Shown here: piece by piece, positions 1 to 8,453 of the stretch
Numbering within the stretch: the first letter of the stretch is position 1
Layout: every line of letters begins with the position of its first letter
Source: Microvirga soli
Lineage (GTDB): Bacteria > Pseudomonadota > Alphaproteobacteria > Rhizobiales > Beijerinckiaceae
Assembly: GCF_016734765.1 (NCBI RefSeq)
Contig: NZ_JAERQE010000002.1
Location: 1 to 64,000 of the forward strand
DNA length: 64,000 nucleotides
Direction of reading: 5' to 3'
Position numbers and translations under genes: made by a program
Notes under the pieces: model-generated
Told to the model about the DNA's origin: nothing
Seen by the model: only the letters and a program-made list of their open reading frames with translations
Databases searched by the model: none

Positions 1-752
1 AGCAGCCCCACCTCGTCGCGGCGCTCCGTGCCCGTGACACTCACGTCCAGATCGCCCGCAGCCAACCGGCCCATCGCAGACGTCATGCCATTGAGGGGGC
101 GTGTGATGCCGTAAACTGTAATCGCACCAAGAATGGCGATGGCCAGGGTCAAGCCGACAACGGATGCGATGATCAACTCGGCAGAGGTGAACGAAGCCAG
201 TTCAGCTGCATCGCGCTTTTCCTGCTCCAGGGTCGCGGCATTGGCTGCGGCAAGCTCGTTGAGGGCCTGCGAGGCCTTCTGGCGCATGTCACGTCCTTCA
301 CCATTTGAGAGCTTGAAGGCTTCATCGGCTTCGTTGAGCTGGGCATGAGCGATGGTTCGGCCCATGATGGCAAAATAATCTTCGACAATCTTCTTCAGCT
401 GCTCATTGCTCGCGCGGCGTTCCGGTAATTCAGACAGCGCAATCAGGGCATCAAGGCCCTTCAGGGCTTCCTCCTTGGCCTGCCGGAAGGCCTGCTCAAA
501 GACGGCCATCTCCTGGAAGCGCGTCTCGATGATCAGGTTCTTCTCCTGGACCGCCGCCTCGCTGACAGAGGCCTTGATGTTCAGCGCCATGCTGCGTCGG
601 GCCGCGTGCACGTCGACGATCTGCTGGGTCTCCTCGGCAAGAGTATCCAGACCGGCTTTGGCAAAAATGATAAGGCCAATTGTGACAGCCATCATCACGA
701 TCACTGGAATGGCCAGCTTCGTAATGATCTTGAGATTGTTCAAAGCGCGCAT
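1..752 (-). CDS. Methyl-accepting chemotaxis protein, N-terminal part (cut by window edge)
   Basis: The reading frame starts with ATG at 752 and is still open at base 1, giving 250 visible residues. They show a short cytoplasmic start, a first membrane helix (about 10-32), a long helical periplasmic region (35-190) of four-helix-bundle (4HB_MCP) type, a second membrane helix (about 191-213) and the beginning of a HAMP domain (ITRPLNGMTSAM, then RLAAGDLDV). This is the standard front half of a chemoreceptor that signals to CheA/CheW; the signalling hairpin would lie beyond the window. No ligand can be inferred. Other proteins with this front end, such as 4HB sensor kinases, are possible but less likely. 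Confidence 0.82.
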   Translation of the reverse strand, partial: MRALNNLKIITKLAIPVIVMMAVTIGLIIFAKAGLDTLAEETQQIVDVHAARRSMALNIKASVSEAAVQEKNLIIETRFQEMAVFEQAFRQAKEEALKGLDALIALSELPERRASNEQLKKIVEDYFAIMGRTIAHAQLNEADEAFKLSNGEGRDMRQKASQALNELAAANAATLEQEKRDAAELASFTSAELIIASVVGLTLAIAILGAITVYGITRPLNGMTSAMGRLAAGDLDVSVTGTERRDEVGL

Positions 753-839
753 CGATTTTCAATGGCCTGCCCGCATGGCCGCGGGAGGCGCGCGCCCCCA
801 CGACGCGCTTATCCAGGCTGCGCAGTTGTAGCCGGGAAT

Positions 840-864
840 ATTAACCTGAGCTATTACGGTTAAT
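840..864. promoter_or_regulatory. Inverted repeat upstream of chemoreceptor gene
   Basis: Perfect 7-base arms ATTAACC and GGTTAAT are separated by 11 bases, about 90 bases upstream of the chemoreceptor start. The TTAACC half-sites resemble CtrA half-sites, but the spacing between the TTAA units does not fit the TTAA-N7-TTAA consensus. It may be an operator for the leftward gene; the binding protein is unknown. Confidence 0.3.
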
Positions 865-969
865 ACCTAGTGGTGAAGTAAGTTTTTCTTAATGTCTTTG
901 AAACTAAAAGCAGAGACAAAGATCAATTTACGAATTGTTAAGAGTCCGCATCCTGAACACCGCTTCTGC

Positions 970-1857
970 CTAGAGCACCACGATGCCGGAGTGCTTGGCC
1001 TTGTTGTCCGGCTCCACATGAATCGTGATGAGCGCGTCCTCGACGGCGGACTTGAGGGCCCGTTCCAGCCGGTCGCAGATGTCGTGGGCGTCTGTGACGC
1101 TCATGGCGCCCGGCACCACGAGGTGGAAGTCGATGAAAGTCATCCTGCCTGCATGGCGCGTGCGCAGGTCGTGCGCTTCGATGGCACCTTCCGCATTCAG
1201 GGCGATGATCTCGCGCACGCGGACGAGGGTCGTTTCCGGCAACGCCTCGTCCATGAGACCGCCGACGCTTTCCTTGATCAGTCCCCAGCCTGACCAGAGA
1301 ATGTTGACGGCCACCATGGCGGCAAGGGCGGAGTCGAGCCACGCCCATCCGGTGAGCGGCACGAGCAGGAGGCCGATGATCACCACCGCCGATGTGACCA
1401 CATCGGTGAAAAGATGGCGCCCATCTGCCACGAGCGCGGGAGAGCGCAGGCGGCGTCCGTAACGGATCAGGGCCCACGACCATACCGCGTTGATCACGCT
1501 GGCGCCTGCGTTGATGGCGAGCCCCTGCATGGGCGCATCCATCACCTTCGGGGACAGGAACCCGAAATAGGCCTCCCGCAGGATCGCAAGAGCCGCGACG
1601 ATGATCAGCACGCCTTCGAGGACAGCCGAGAAATACTCGACCTTATGATGGCCGTAAGGATGATTGGCGTCCGCCGGTGCGGCGCTCAGGCGAACGGCCA
1701 GGAAGGCCGCCACCGCCGTCACCATGTTGATGATGCTCTCCAGCGCGTCGGAATAGAGCGCAATGCTGCCCGTGATGTAATAGGCGGCATATTTCAGGAC
1801 GAAAACAACGGTTCCGACGAATATGCTGCCGATGGCAAGTTTTTGAATCTTGTCCAT
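970..1857 (-). CDS. Cation diffusion facilitator (CDF) family metal transporter
   Basis: The 295-residue inner-membrane protein should export divalent metal ions by proton antiport. It has about six transmembrane helices, the CDF signature YSDALESIIN in helix 2, the loop HPYGHHKVEY, DGRHLFTDVVTS in helix 5 (the H-x3-D metal pair) and a C-terminal cytoplasmic domain with DAHDICDRLE and ITIHVEP. The length is normal for the family. In helix 2, the positions that are Asp/Asp in the zinc exporter FieF read Glu and Asn here, a pattern also found in another CDF subgroup, so the metal cannot be named. The gene stands alone, with 213 bases separating it from the cyclase gene upstream. Confidence 0.88.
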   Translation of the reverse strand: MDKIQKLAIGSIFVGTVVFVLKYAAYYITGSIALYSDALESIINMVTAVAAFLAVRLSAAPADANHPYGHHKVEYFSAVLEGVLIIVAALAILREAYFGFLSPKVMDAPMQGLAINAGASVINAVWSWALIRYGRRLRSPALVADGRHLFTDVVTSAVVIIGLLLVPLTGWAWLDSALAAMVAVNILWSGWGLIKESVGGLMDEALPETTLVRVREIIALNAEGAIEAHDLRTRHAGRMTFIDFHLVVPGAMSVTDAHDICDRLERALKSAVEDALITIHVEPDNKAKHSGIVVL

Positions 1858-2070
1858 GGCGCGACACTTGAAAAGATGGCGGAGAGGGAAACGACGCGAC
1901 CTTATAGAGCTTGTTTCTTTAAGCGCAAGAACTTGTTTTTACTTGCTAATCGTTTGCAAAGTCATGATGAGCGCCAAAGCGGTAGGGTGAATGTCAAGCC
2001 TGTTTCGGAAACAGGTCGTCTCACTTTTTTCCAAGCTGCATCAAGCCTTGATGTGAACCTCCAGGAGGCG

Positions 2071-4053
2071 TCACTCAGGAATCGCCGCCGCCTTGGCCAT
2101 CAGCTTCTTGTAATAGATCGACAGGGGCGGAGAGAGCGTCTGGCACTGTTGGACGAGAGCCAACGCTTCGGCCCGCTTGCCGGCCCCGATGGTGTCGAGA
2201 AGGGTGGGATGCAGCTCCGTCAGTTGCGCAAGCGCCGGATCCTTCTGGCGCTGCTCGACCGGCGCCACGATGGTGAAGATCGCCGATTTCTCGCTGCGCC
2301 CTTTCACGGCGATTCGGTCGAGTTCGATCAGCACGAAATGCTCCTGCAGGGCCTTTGCCGTGGCAGGACCCAGGACGATCGAGACGCCGTATTCCTTCGA
2401 CAGGCTTTCCAAACGTGAGGCGAGGTTCACCGTATCGCCCAGCACCGAATAATCGTAGCGCCAGCGCGAGCCCACATTGCCCACCACGCAGTCGCCGGTG
2501 TTGATGCCGACGCCGATGGCAAAACGAGGAGCGTCCTCACCCTGCTCCTGCTGCAGCTCCGCGTTGAGGATGTTGACTGCCTCCAGCATGCGCAGGGCGG
2601 CGCGCGCGGCCTTCAACGGATGGTCCGGGCTGGGCAAGGGCGCGTTCCAGAACGCCATCACGCAATCGCCGATATACTTGTCGATGGTGCCGCCTTCCGC
2701 CAGCACCGCCTCCGAGAGCGGATCGAGCAGGCGGTTGATGAGAGTGGTCAGCCGCTCCGGCTCGTCCTTCAGCTTCTCCGACAAGGTGGTGAAGCCGCGC
2801 ACGTCACAGAACAGGATGGACAGGTTGCGGCGCTCGCCGCCGAGCTTCAGGGCGCTGGGATCGCGGGCGAGCTGTGCCACGAGATCCGGCGACAGGTAGC
2901 GCGAGAAAGCCTCCGACACGGTGCGGCGCAGATGCCGCTCGCGGGCATAGTCGAGACCGAACCGCGCTCCGAACACAGCCAGCGCTGCGGCCGCGGGTAG
3001 AGCGGGTGGCGCCCAAACCCGTCCGAAGCGTAAGAGAGCCCAAGCCCCGACGATGAAGAAGGCGAGCACGAGAGCTGCGGATAGACCCGTGCGCCACGTC
3101 ATGCCTTTTGTGGAGAATGCAGCGGCCAGGAAGGCCGCGGCAATGACGAGGATCACCATCAGCGGGCGCGAAACCGGGAGCACGTAAAGGCCGTGGCGGA
3201 GATTGTCGAGAATGTTGGCCTGCACCTCGACGCCGGGCGTGAGCGTGCCCTCGGTCAGAGTATAGGGCGTGGGAAAAGCGTCGGGGGTGCCGATATCGGC
3301 GGAGGTCGCCTGCTTGAGGCTCAATCCCACGAAAACGATCCGGTCCTTGAAAAAGCCGGGCGGCAGGAAATTTGCTGGATCCAGCGCCTGGTAATAGGAC
3401 ACGCGAGGATAGGTGTAGGCCGGCCCGATGTATTGGATCAGCGCGCCTTCGGGAGCAGCCGGTTTCGGTTCCCCCATCAGGCGAAGGGCCTCGCCGGCAA
3501 AACTGTCCCGCAACTCGGGCATGCGGCGCAGGTAAGCATCGCCGTCGAGGTGGACCGAGGCGACGCCCGACGCTGCGCCCGTATCCAGGAACGGATCGAG
3601 CGGGCTGACGCGGGTGACCTGAACGCCCTGGTTCAGCATCGTGGTGACATCGTCCGCCGCCAGCACCACATCCGGGCCGAGCGCCGTGGCGAGGGCCGTA
3701 TCGGCTTCCTCCGTGGTGGGGTCGGCAAAGATGATGTCGATGGCGATCACCTTCGCACCGGCCGCGCGCAAGCTCTCGATCAGTTTCGCGTGGATGTCAC
3801 GGGGCCAGGGCCAGCGCTGGGCGATCTCGCCGATGGAGGGCTCGTCAATGGCGACGATCACGGCACCGGGCTCAACAGGCAGCGGAGGGGCGATCACCGA
3901 GAGCAGATCGTAGAGCCGCGCCTCGATGAGGCGCATGGGCTGGAAGAAGAACACGAAGGGGATCAGCAGCGCTGCGATGATCCCGGCCATGGCGAAGTGG
4001 CGCCAGAGAGGCTCTCCGCCGCCATGGTCGCGTGTCGTCTCGGGACCCTTCAC
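2071..4053 (-). CDS. CHASE2-domain class III adenylate cyclase
   Basis: The 660-residue membrane cyclase should make cAMP from ATP under control of a periplasmic CHASE2 domain. Domains in order: membrane helix (about 21-38), CHASE2 (about 42-290, with AIDEPSIGEI and VIAIDIIFADP), three membrane helices (about 296-365) and a catalytic domain (about 405-600). Metal-binding aspartates are D417 (LFCDVRGFT) and D463 (KYIGDCVMAFWNAP); transition-state residues are N543 and R547 (GDTVNLASR). Base recognition uses K459 and S536, close to the Lys/Thr pattern of class IIIb enzymes, so ATP is the likely substrate. The start is GTG at 4053, one base after the stop of the FecR/TPR gene, which suggests translational coupling and a shared function. 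Confidence 0.92.
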   Translation of the reverse strand: MKGPETTRDHGGGEPLWRHFAMAGIIAALLIPFVFFFQPMRLIEARLYDLLSVIAPPLPVEPGAVIVAIDEPSIGEIAQRWPWPRDIHAKLIESLRAAGAKVIAIDIIFADPTTEEADTALATALGPDVVLAADDVTTMLNQGVQVTRVSPLDPFLDTGAASGVASVHLDGDAYLRRMPELRDSFAGEALRLMGEPKPAAPEGALIQYIGPAYTYPRVSYYQALDPANFLPPGFFKDRIVFVGLSLKQATSADIGTPDAFPTPYTLTEGTLTPGVEVQANILDNLRHGLYVLPVSRPLMVILVIAAAFLAAAFSTKGMTWRTGLSAALVLAFFIVGAWALLRFGRVWAPPALPAAAALAVFGARFGLDYARERHLRRTVSEAFSRYLSPDLVAQLARDPSALKLGGERRNLSILFCDVRGFTTLSEKLKDEPERLTTLINRLLDPLSEAVLAEGGTIDKYIGDCVMAFWNAPLPSPDHPLKAARAALRMLEAVNILNAELQQEQGEDAPRFAIGVGINTGDCVVGNVGSRWRYDYSVLGDTVNLASRLESLSKEYGVSIVLGPATAKALQEHFVLIELDRIAVKGRSEKSAIFTIVAPVEQRQKDPALAQLTELHPTLLDTIGAGKRAEALALVQQCQTLSPPLSIYYKKLMAKAAAIPE

Positions 4054-4054
4054 C

Positions 4055-7000
4055 TCAGAACCTGGCCTTCACGCTCGCTTCGATGGTGCGCCCCGGCCCG
4101 CGAATGTCGGGGGCCAGCTCGAAATCCTCGTCGAGCATGTTGAGCACGCTGAGGCCGAAGAGCAGGCGGCGATCCGGGGTCTCCCAGGTCAGCGCCGCAT
4201 CGGCCGTCCAGTAATCGTCGATGTCACGCCCCTGCAGGTTGCCCGTGATATCTCCCAGGTAGGTTCCCGCGAGAGTGAACTTGAGGCGGCTCGGATGGAC
4301 GAAGGTGACGCCCGCCCGCACGAACTTGCCGGCAATGAAAGGCACGTCGGCCCCCGGTGCCTCCTCGGAGCGAATTTCCGACGAGATCGTCCCGATGGTG
4401 CCGAACACGCCGATGCCGTGGGTCAGCCAGAGGTTGGCCGTTGCAGCAAGCCGATCGACACGCGCCTTGCCGATGCCGATGTCGTCGAAGCTGTAGGCAA
4501 TCGGGAGATTCAGGTTCTCCGCATCCTGGCGCTGATACTCGACTGCAGTGAAGACGTAAGGTGACCATTCCGCGTCCCAGCGGAAGGCCAGGGTTTTGGT
4601 TTCCCCGCCGAGCTGGATGGGCAGGGCATTCGGCACCAGGCCGACCGTAGTCACGGGCGCCAGGGTGAACGGGATGGGAGATCCGGTGTCCTGGCGGTAG
4701 GCCGCACGCAGCCATTGCCCCTCGAAGGGCGAGATGCCGATTCCGACGCGCGGCGAAATCGCATCATCGACAGGCTGGTTCGCGACCTTGACCGTGCTGT
4801 GCTCGATGCCCGCCTGAGCCTCGAGCCAGTCGAAGGGGCGCCAGAGGACGTCAGCGTAGAGGCGCGTCGTGCGGAAGCTCGCGCTCGACTGATCATCGAT
4901 GTCTTCGAAGTCGAACGTGTCCGTGGCGATGTTGTAGAGGAATGCGCGGCCCGTGTTGCGGGTGATCGTCCGGCCTTTTTGTGCCTCGAAGCCGTAATGC
5001 AGGGTCAGGTCCCCGAAGCCGATCATGTGGGACAGGGCGGCCGAAGCGCCCTCAACCCGCGTCCGCGTCCAAGTGTTGCCTCCAACAACGAAGCCGGGGT
5101 TGAGTTCGGCATTCGCGGCGTTCGTGTAGCTGCGGTCGATGGCGTTGATGCCGAAGACGGCACCGGTCAGGACGTTGCGGTCGCTGAAGCTATGGCTCCA
5201 GCCCGCTCCACCGAGCACGGCGGCATTGTTCTGCGTTCCCTCGACAAAATTGGTCGGAGTGTTGATCGTGGCGATGGCCGGATCGTTGTTCGCGCCGGCG
5301 CCGAACACGAGGAAGCGGTCGGTGGCCGAAGGCGCCATGCCGACGAAGAAGGAGCCGCTATCGGCATTCTCCTGGTCGATGAGATCGCGCCCGTTGGTCT
5401 TGAGGCGGTTTGCCGTGATGTTGAATGAGGTCGGAACCGGCTCGTTCGAGAAGCCCTGCACCGTTGCGTCCGCGCCCCAGCCGAAGCGTCCATTGTGGTG
5501 CAGGAGCGAGCCGCCGACCTCCGCGTCGACAAAAGGTCGGCGATAGAAGTCGGGCCGCCCGATGCGCCCGGAGACAGCCAGCGGATCGAAGAAGAGGCCC
5601 TGGATGGTGAGGTTGAGCGCCGAGAGATCGACGCCCACGCCGCTCTCGATATTCGAAACGTCCGGCCGGCCCGTCACGAGGCCGGGGCGCTCCACCGCCG
5701 ATTGGTCGAAATAGCTCGACGCCTCGAAAGGATCGAACACCCGGTCGCCGTAGAAGCGGGACCACTCGTTGAGGTTCAGGAAGCGATAGGCTTGGGCCGG
5801 GTAGGAACCGCCATCCTTGTTGATGGCAATGCCGGCGAAATCGCCGCCGCGCTGACGGTAGCGGCGCAGGGTCTCACGAGCCGCGAGTACGGCCTGATCC
5901 GCCTGATACTGATCGATGGCGATGCCCGTGCGCACGCTCGAGACGGCCGGGTCGTTCGGATCGAGCCGGTCCGCGTTGTCGAGAGCCTGGATGGCCAGGT
6001 CGTCGTCGCCGTTCTGGTAATAGGAGGCAGCCGCCAGCAGCAGGCCCTGCGACAGGCCAGGATTGGCGGCAGAGCCCGCGAGAATGGCCTCCAGGCCTTT
6101 AACTGGGTCGCCTTTCTGCATCAGGTAGCGGCCACGGGCGAGATAGGCCACGTGGTAGCCGGGATCGAGAGCAAGCGCCTTGTCGATCATCGCGCCCGCT
6201 TCCTCGACCCGGTACTGGTCCAGCAGGAAGATCGCCAGGTTGGCGTAGGCGACCGGGCTGAACGGGTCTTCCGCAATGGCGCGGCGCATGGCTTCTTCAG
6301 CGGCAAGCGGACGGTCCCGGTCGGATTCGAAAAGCCCGAGCGTGTTCCAGAGGGCGGAATTGCCGGGCGCGATCTCGACGGCCCGGCGCAGGGCCTCGAC
6401 CGCCGCGTTGACCTCGCCGTCGATGTCGCCGCGAATGTTGCTGTCGGCGGCGATCACCTCGGGATGGTCCGGGTCCAGAGCCTTGGCTCTCGCAATGGAG
6501 GCCCGCATCTCCTCGCGTCGGTTCAGCGCATAGGCCACCGTTGCGGCCGTCATGGCAATCCGCGCATCGTTCGGGAAGCGCTTTTCCGCTGCCTTCAAGA
6601 CCTCGGCCGCCGCATTCAGATCCTGCTTGAAGGCGACCACATAGGCATGCGCCAGGGCCGCGAACGGATCGGTGCCCGGAGCCTTGGGCTCCGTATAGAT
6701 CCGGTTCGGATCGGCCAGCGACTGGGTGATGTAGCGCCCGTAGGACGCGAGCACGCGCCGCTTGGGGTCAAGATTCCGCTCAGCTTTCGCGAACAGGGAA
6801 GCGGCCTCGGCCCAGCGATGCTGCGATCCAAGAAGGGCCGCTTCCACCATGTCCGCGCGGGCGCGCTGTGCGGCGCTCATGCGGCCGCTGCGCGCCTCGG
6901 CGAGTGCTTGCGCGGCAACAGTCCTGCCGTCATAGGACGGAGCGATCTCGGCGAGGGTCAGCCAATCCTCGACGCTGCGGGCCTGCGGCGGAATGGCTTT

Positions 7001-7696
7001 GATCCTGTCGCGTTCCGCTCTCAAGGTCGGCCCCGTCAGGGGCGTGGTCGAGAGGGACGAGAACGTCTCGCGCAGGCTCATGTAGAAGAGCATCTGCTCG
7101 CGGTCGTTCGAGTTCGTGATCACGAATTTTGTCGGAGCCTGCCCGATCGAAGCGACGGCGCCCTCGCCCTGGCGGACCGTCACGGAGCCCTGGGCGTTGG
7201 TGAGCTCGACCACGCCCTCGAGCACGATGAGAGAGGTTCGGCCTCCTTCGACCGTCAGAGACCAATCCGTGCCGCGGATCGCCGCAACGGCCGCGGGTGT
7301 CTTGACGTCGACGCCGGAGCCGCCGCGGGCTGCGCGAGCCCAGATGTTGCCGGCCTGTAGGCTGAGCTGGGTGTTGCCGGCCTGGCCGCCGGCCACATCA
7401 TTGACTGTCAGGGTCGAGTTGCGGCCGACACGGATCTGAGTCTGATCGGAGAACAGGATCGCGAGATTGCCGATCTCGTTGGTGCGCAAGGTGTCCCCGC
7501 CGACGACGCTCTGCTGGATTTGGGCCGCGCGCCACAGGTCCTCGCGCACGAAGCGCATTTCCTCGCCGCCCTTGGCAGCCACGATGGCGCCTGCTGCGGG
7601 AGCCTGGCGCGGCAAGGGGGACTGGGCCTGTGCATTGGCAAGGCAAAGCGCCAGGGCGCTGGCCGCAGCCAAAAACCTGAAGGGTCGAGGAGACAT
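4055..7696 (-). CDS. FecR-domain, TPR and outer-membrane beta-barrel fusion protein
   Basis: A 1213-residue exported protein. A signal peptide (about 1-25, ending AQA) precedes a FecR-type domain (about 55-190, with LRTNEIGNLAILFSDQTQIR and AIRGTDWSLTVEGG). A run of TPR-like helical repeats follows (about 240-620, e.g. PGNSALWNTLGLFESDRDR and DPGYHVAYLARGRYLMQKG). The last ~530 residues alternate in beta-strand fashion like a TonB-dependent-receptor barrel and end in Phe (EASVKARF), the usual mark of BAM-inserted proteins. No plug domain is visible. The unusual fusion would span outer membrane and periplasm; its partner gene codes for the CHASE2 cyclase. A sensory role is inferred from this context; transport or surface assembly are alternatives. 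Confidence 0.82.
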   Translation of the reverse strand: MSPRPFRFLAAASALALCLANAQAQSPLPRQAPAAGAIVAAKGGEEMRFVREDLWRAAQIQQSVVGGDTLRTNEIGNLAILFSDQTQIRVGRNSTLTVNDVAGGQAGNTQLSLQAGNIWARAARGGSGVDVKTPAAVAAIRGTDWSLTVEGGRTSLIVLEGVVELTNAQGSVTVRQGEGAVASIGQAPTKFVITNSNDREQMLFYMSLRETFSSLSTTPLTGPTLRAERDRIKAIPPQARSVEDWLTLAEIAPSYDGRTVAAQALAEARSGRMSAAQRARADMVEAALLGSQHRWAEAASLFAKAERNLDPKRRVLASYGRYITQSLADPNRIYTEPKAPGTDPFAALAHAYVVAFKQDLNAAAEVLKAAEKRFPNDARIAMTAATVAYALNRREEMRASIARAKALDPDHPEVIAADSNIRGDIDGEVNAAVEALRRAVEIAPGNSALWNTLGLFESDRDRPLAAEEAMRRAIAEDPFSPVAYANLAIFLLDQYRVEEAGAMIDKALALDPGYHVAYLARGRYLMQKGDPVKGLEAILAGSAANPGLSQGLLLAAASYYQNGDDDLAIQALDNADRLDPNDPAVSSVRTGIAIDQYQADQAVLAARETLRRYRQRGGDFAGIAINKDGGSYPAQAYRFLNLNEWSRFYGDRVFDPFEASSYFDQSAVERPGLVTGRPDVSNIESGVGVDLSALNLTIQGLFFDPLAVSGRIGRPDFYRRPFVDAEVGGSLLHHNGRFGWGADATVQGFSNEPVPTSFNITANRLKTNGRDLIDQENADSGSFFVGMAPSATDRFLVFGAGANNDPAIATINTPTNFVEGTQNNAAVLGGAGWSHSFSDRNVLTGAVFGINAIDRSYTNAANAELNPGFVVGGNTWTRTRVEGASAALSHMIGFGDLTLHYGFEAQKGRTITRNTGRAFLYNIATDTFDFEDIDDQSSASFRTTRLYADVLWRPFDWLEAQAGIEHSTVKVANQPVDDAISPRVGIGISPFEGQWLRAAYRQDTGSPIPFTLAPVTTVGLVPNALPIQLGGETKTLAFRWDAEWSPYVFTAVEYQRQDAENLNLPIAYSFDDIGIGKARVDRLAATANLWLTHGIGVFGTIGTISSEIRSEEAPGADVPFIAGKFVRAGVTFVHPSRLKFTLAGTYLGDITGNLQGRDIDDYWTADAALTWETPDRRLLFGLSVLNMLDEDFELAPDIRGPGRTIEASVKARF

Positions 7697-7869
7697 GAAT
7701 GAACCGGCTTATTCGAAAGGATACCTGCTTTAACGTTACTTCAGCTTAGCAGGAAGGGCCTAGGATCAAAGTCGATTCACATCAGCGACGCTGTGTTTTG
7801 GAGCACAGGGTGAACGATTGCGGCATATGCGCCACAGATATGGCTGTGAGTCGCGACGATAGGGCCGTA

Positions 7870-8259
7870 TCAGGCGGTTTTGCCGCGCGCCATGATGAGC
7901 TTCTGCTTCAGGTCGTGCTGAGCAAAGGGCTTCTGCAGGACAGGCCTGTCGCGGAAGGTGTCGCGGATCCCGGCGCTGCCGTAACCCGTGGAGAACACGA
8001 ACGGAATCGAGCGCTGTGCCAAAGCTTCCGCCACCGGATAGATCGGCTCCCCGGCCACATTCACGTCGAGGATGGCCAGATCGACCTGCTCGCGGGATAC
8101 GGCCTCAAGGGCCGCAGACAGCCGCGCCGCCGGACCGATCACCTCGCAGCCGAAATCGAGCAGCATGTCTTCCAGAAGCAGGGAAATCGCGGCCTCGTCC
8201 TCGACGACAAGGATTCGCAGGCCATTGAGATCGCCGTCGCTCATTACGCTATCGGTCAC
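7870..8259 (-). CDS. Stand-alone response-regulator receiver domain protein
   Basis: The product is a single receiver domain with no output domain: acidic pocket VEDE, phospho-acceptor Asp in DLAILDVNVAGE, switch Thr in FVFSTGYGS and the invariant Lys in VLQKPF. Such proteins act as phosphate shuttles or sinks for histidine kinases, and this sequence type is often paired with HWE kinases such as those at 21-24 kb. The start is uncertain: GTG at 8259 (129 residues) is used here, ATG at 8244 gives 124, and ATG at 8316 gives 148 with a non-conserved-looking leader. It lies divergent from the binding-protein gene at 8454. Confidence 0.82.
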   Translation of the reverse strand: MTDSVMSDGDLNGLRILVVEDEAAISLLLEDMLLDFGCEVIGPAARLSAALEAVSREQVDLAILDVNVAGEPIYPVAEALAQRSIPFVFSTGYGSAGIRDTFRDRPVLQKPFAQHDLKQKLIMARGKTA

Positions 8260-8453
8260 GGTTTCGCTTTCTTTCAGGCAAGGCGCTGGTAGATTGTTTC
8301 CCAGAACACGGAACACATGCCCTGGATATTCTGGACTTCAAGCCTTGAGACTCAGACGCTTCTATCACTTTTGCGTCTCCATGCAAAAGAACCTGACACT
8401 GCCCTGATCCATGATATCATTATAGAACAGGATCATAGGGCCAGAGAGGCCCC

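Noticed and set aside
1952-1959. TTTGCAAA palindrome upstream of the CDF gene as a RamB-like site
   Set aside because: An 8-base AT palindrome is too short to be meaningful and no related gene is nearby.
5495-7360. 621-codon open frame opposite to the FecR/TPR gene
   Set aside because: Same codon-bias shadow; the minus-strand product has signal peptide, FecR, TPR and barrel features.
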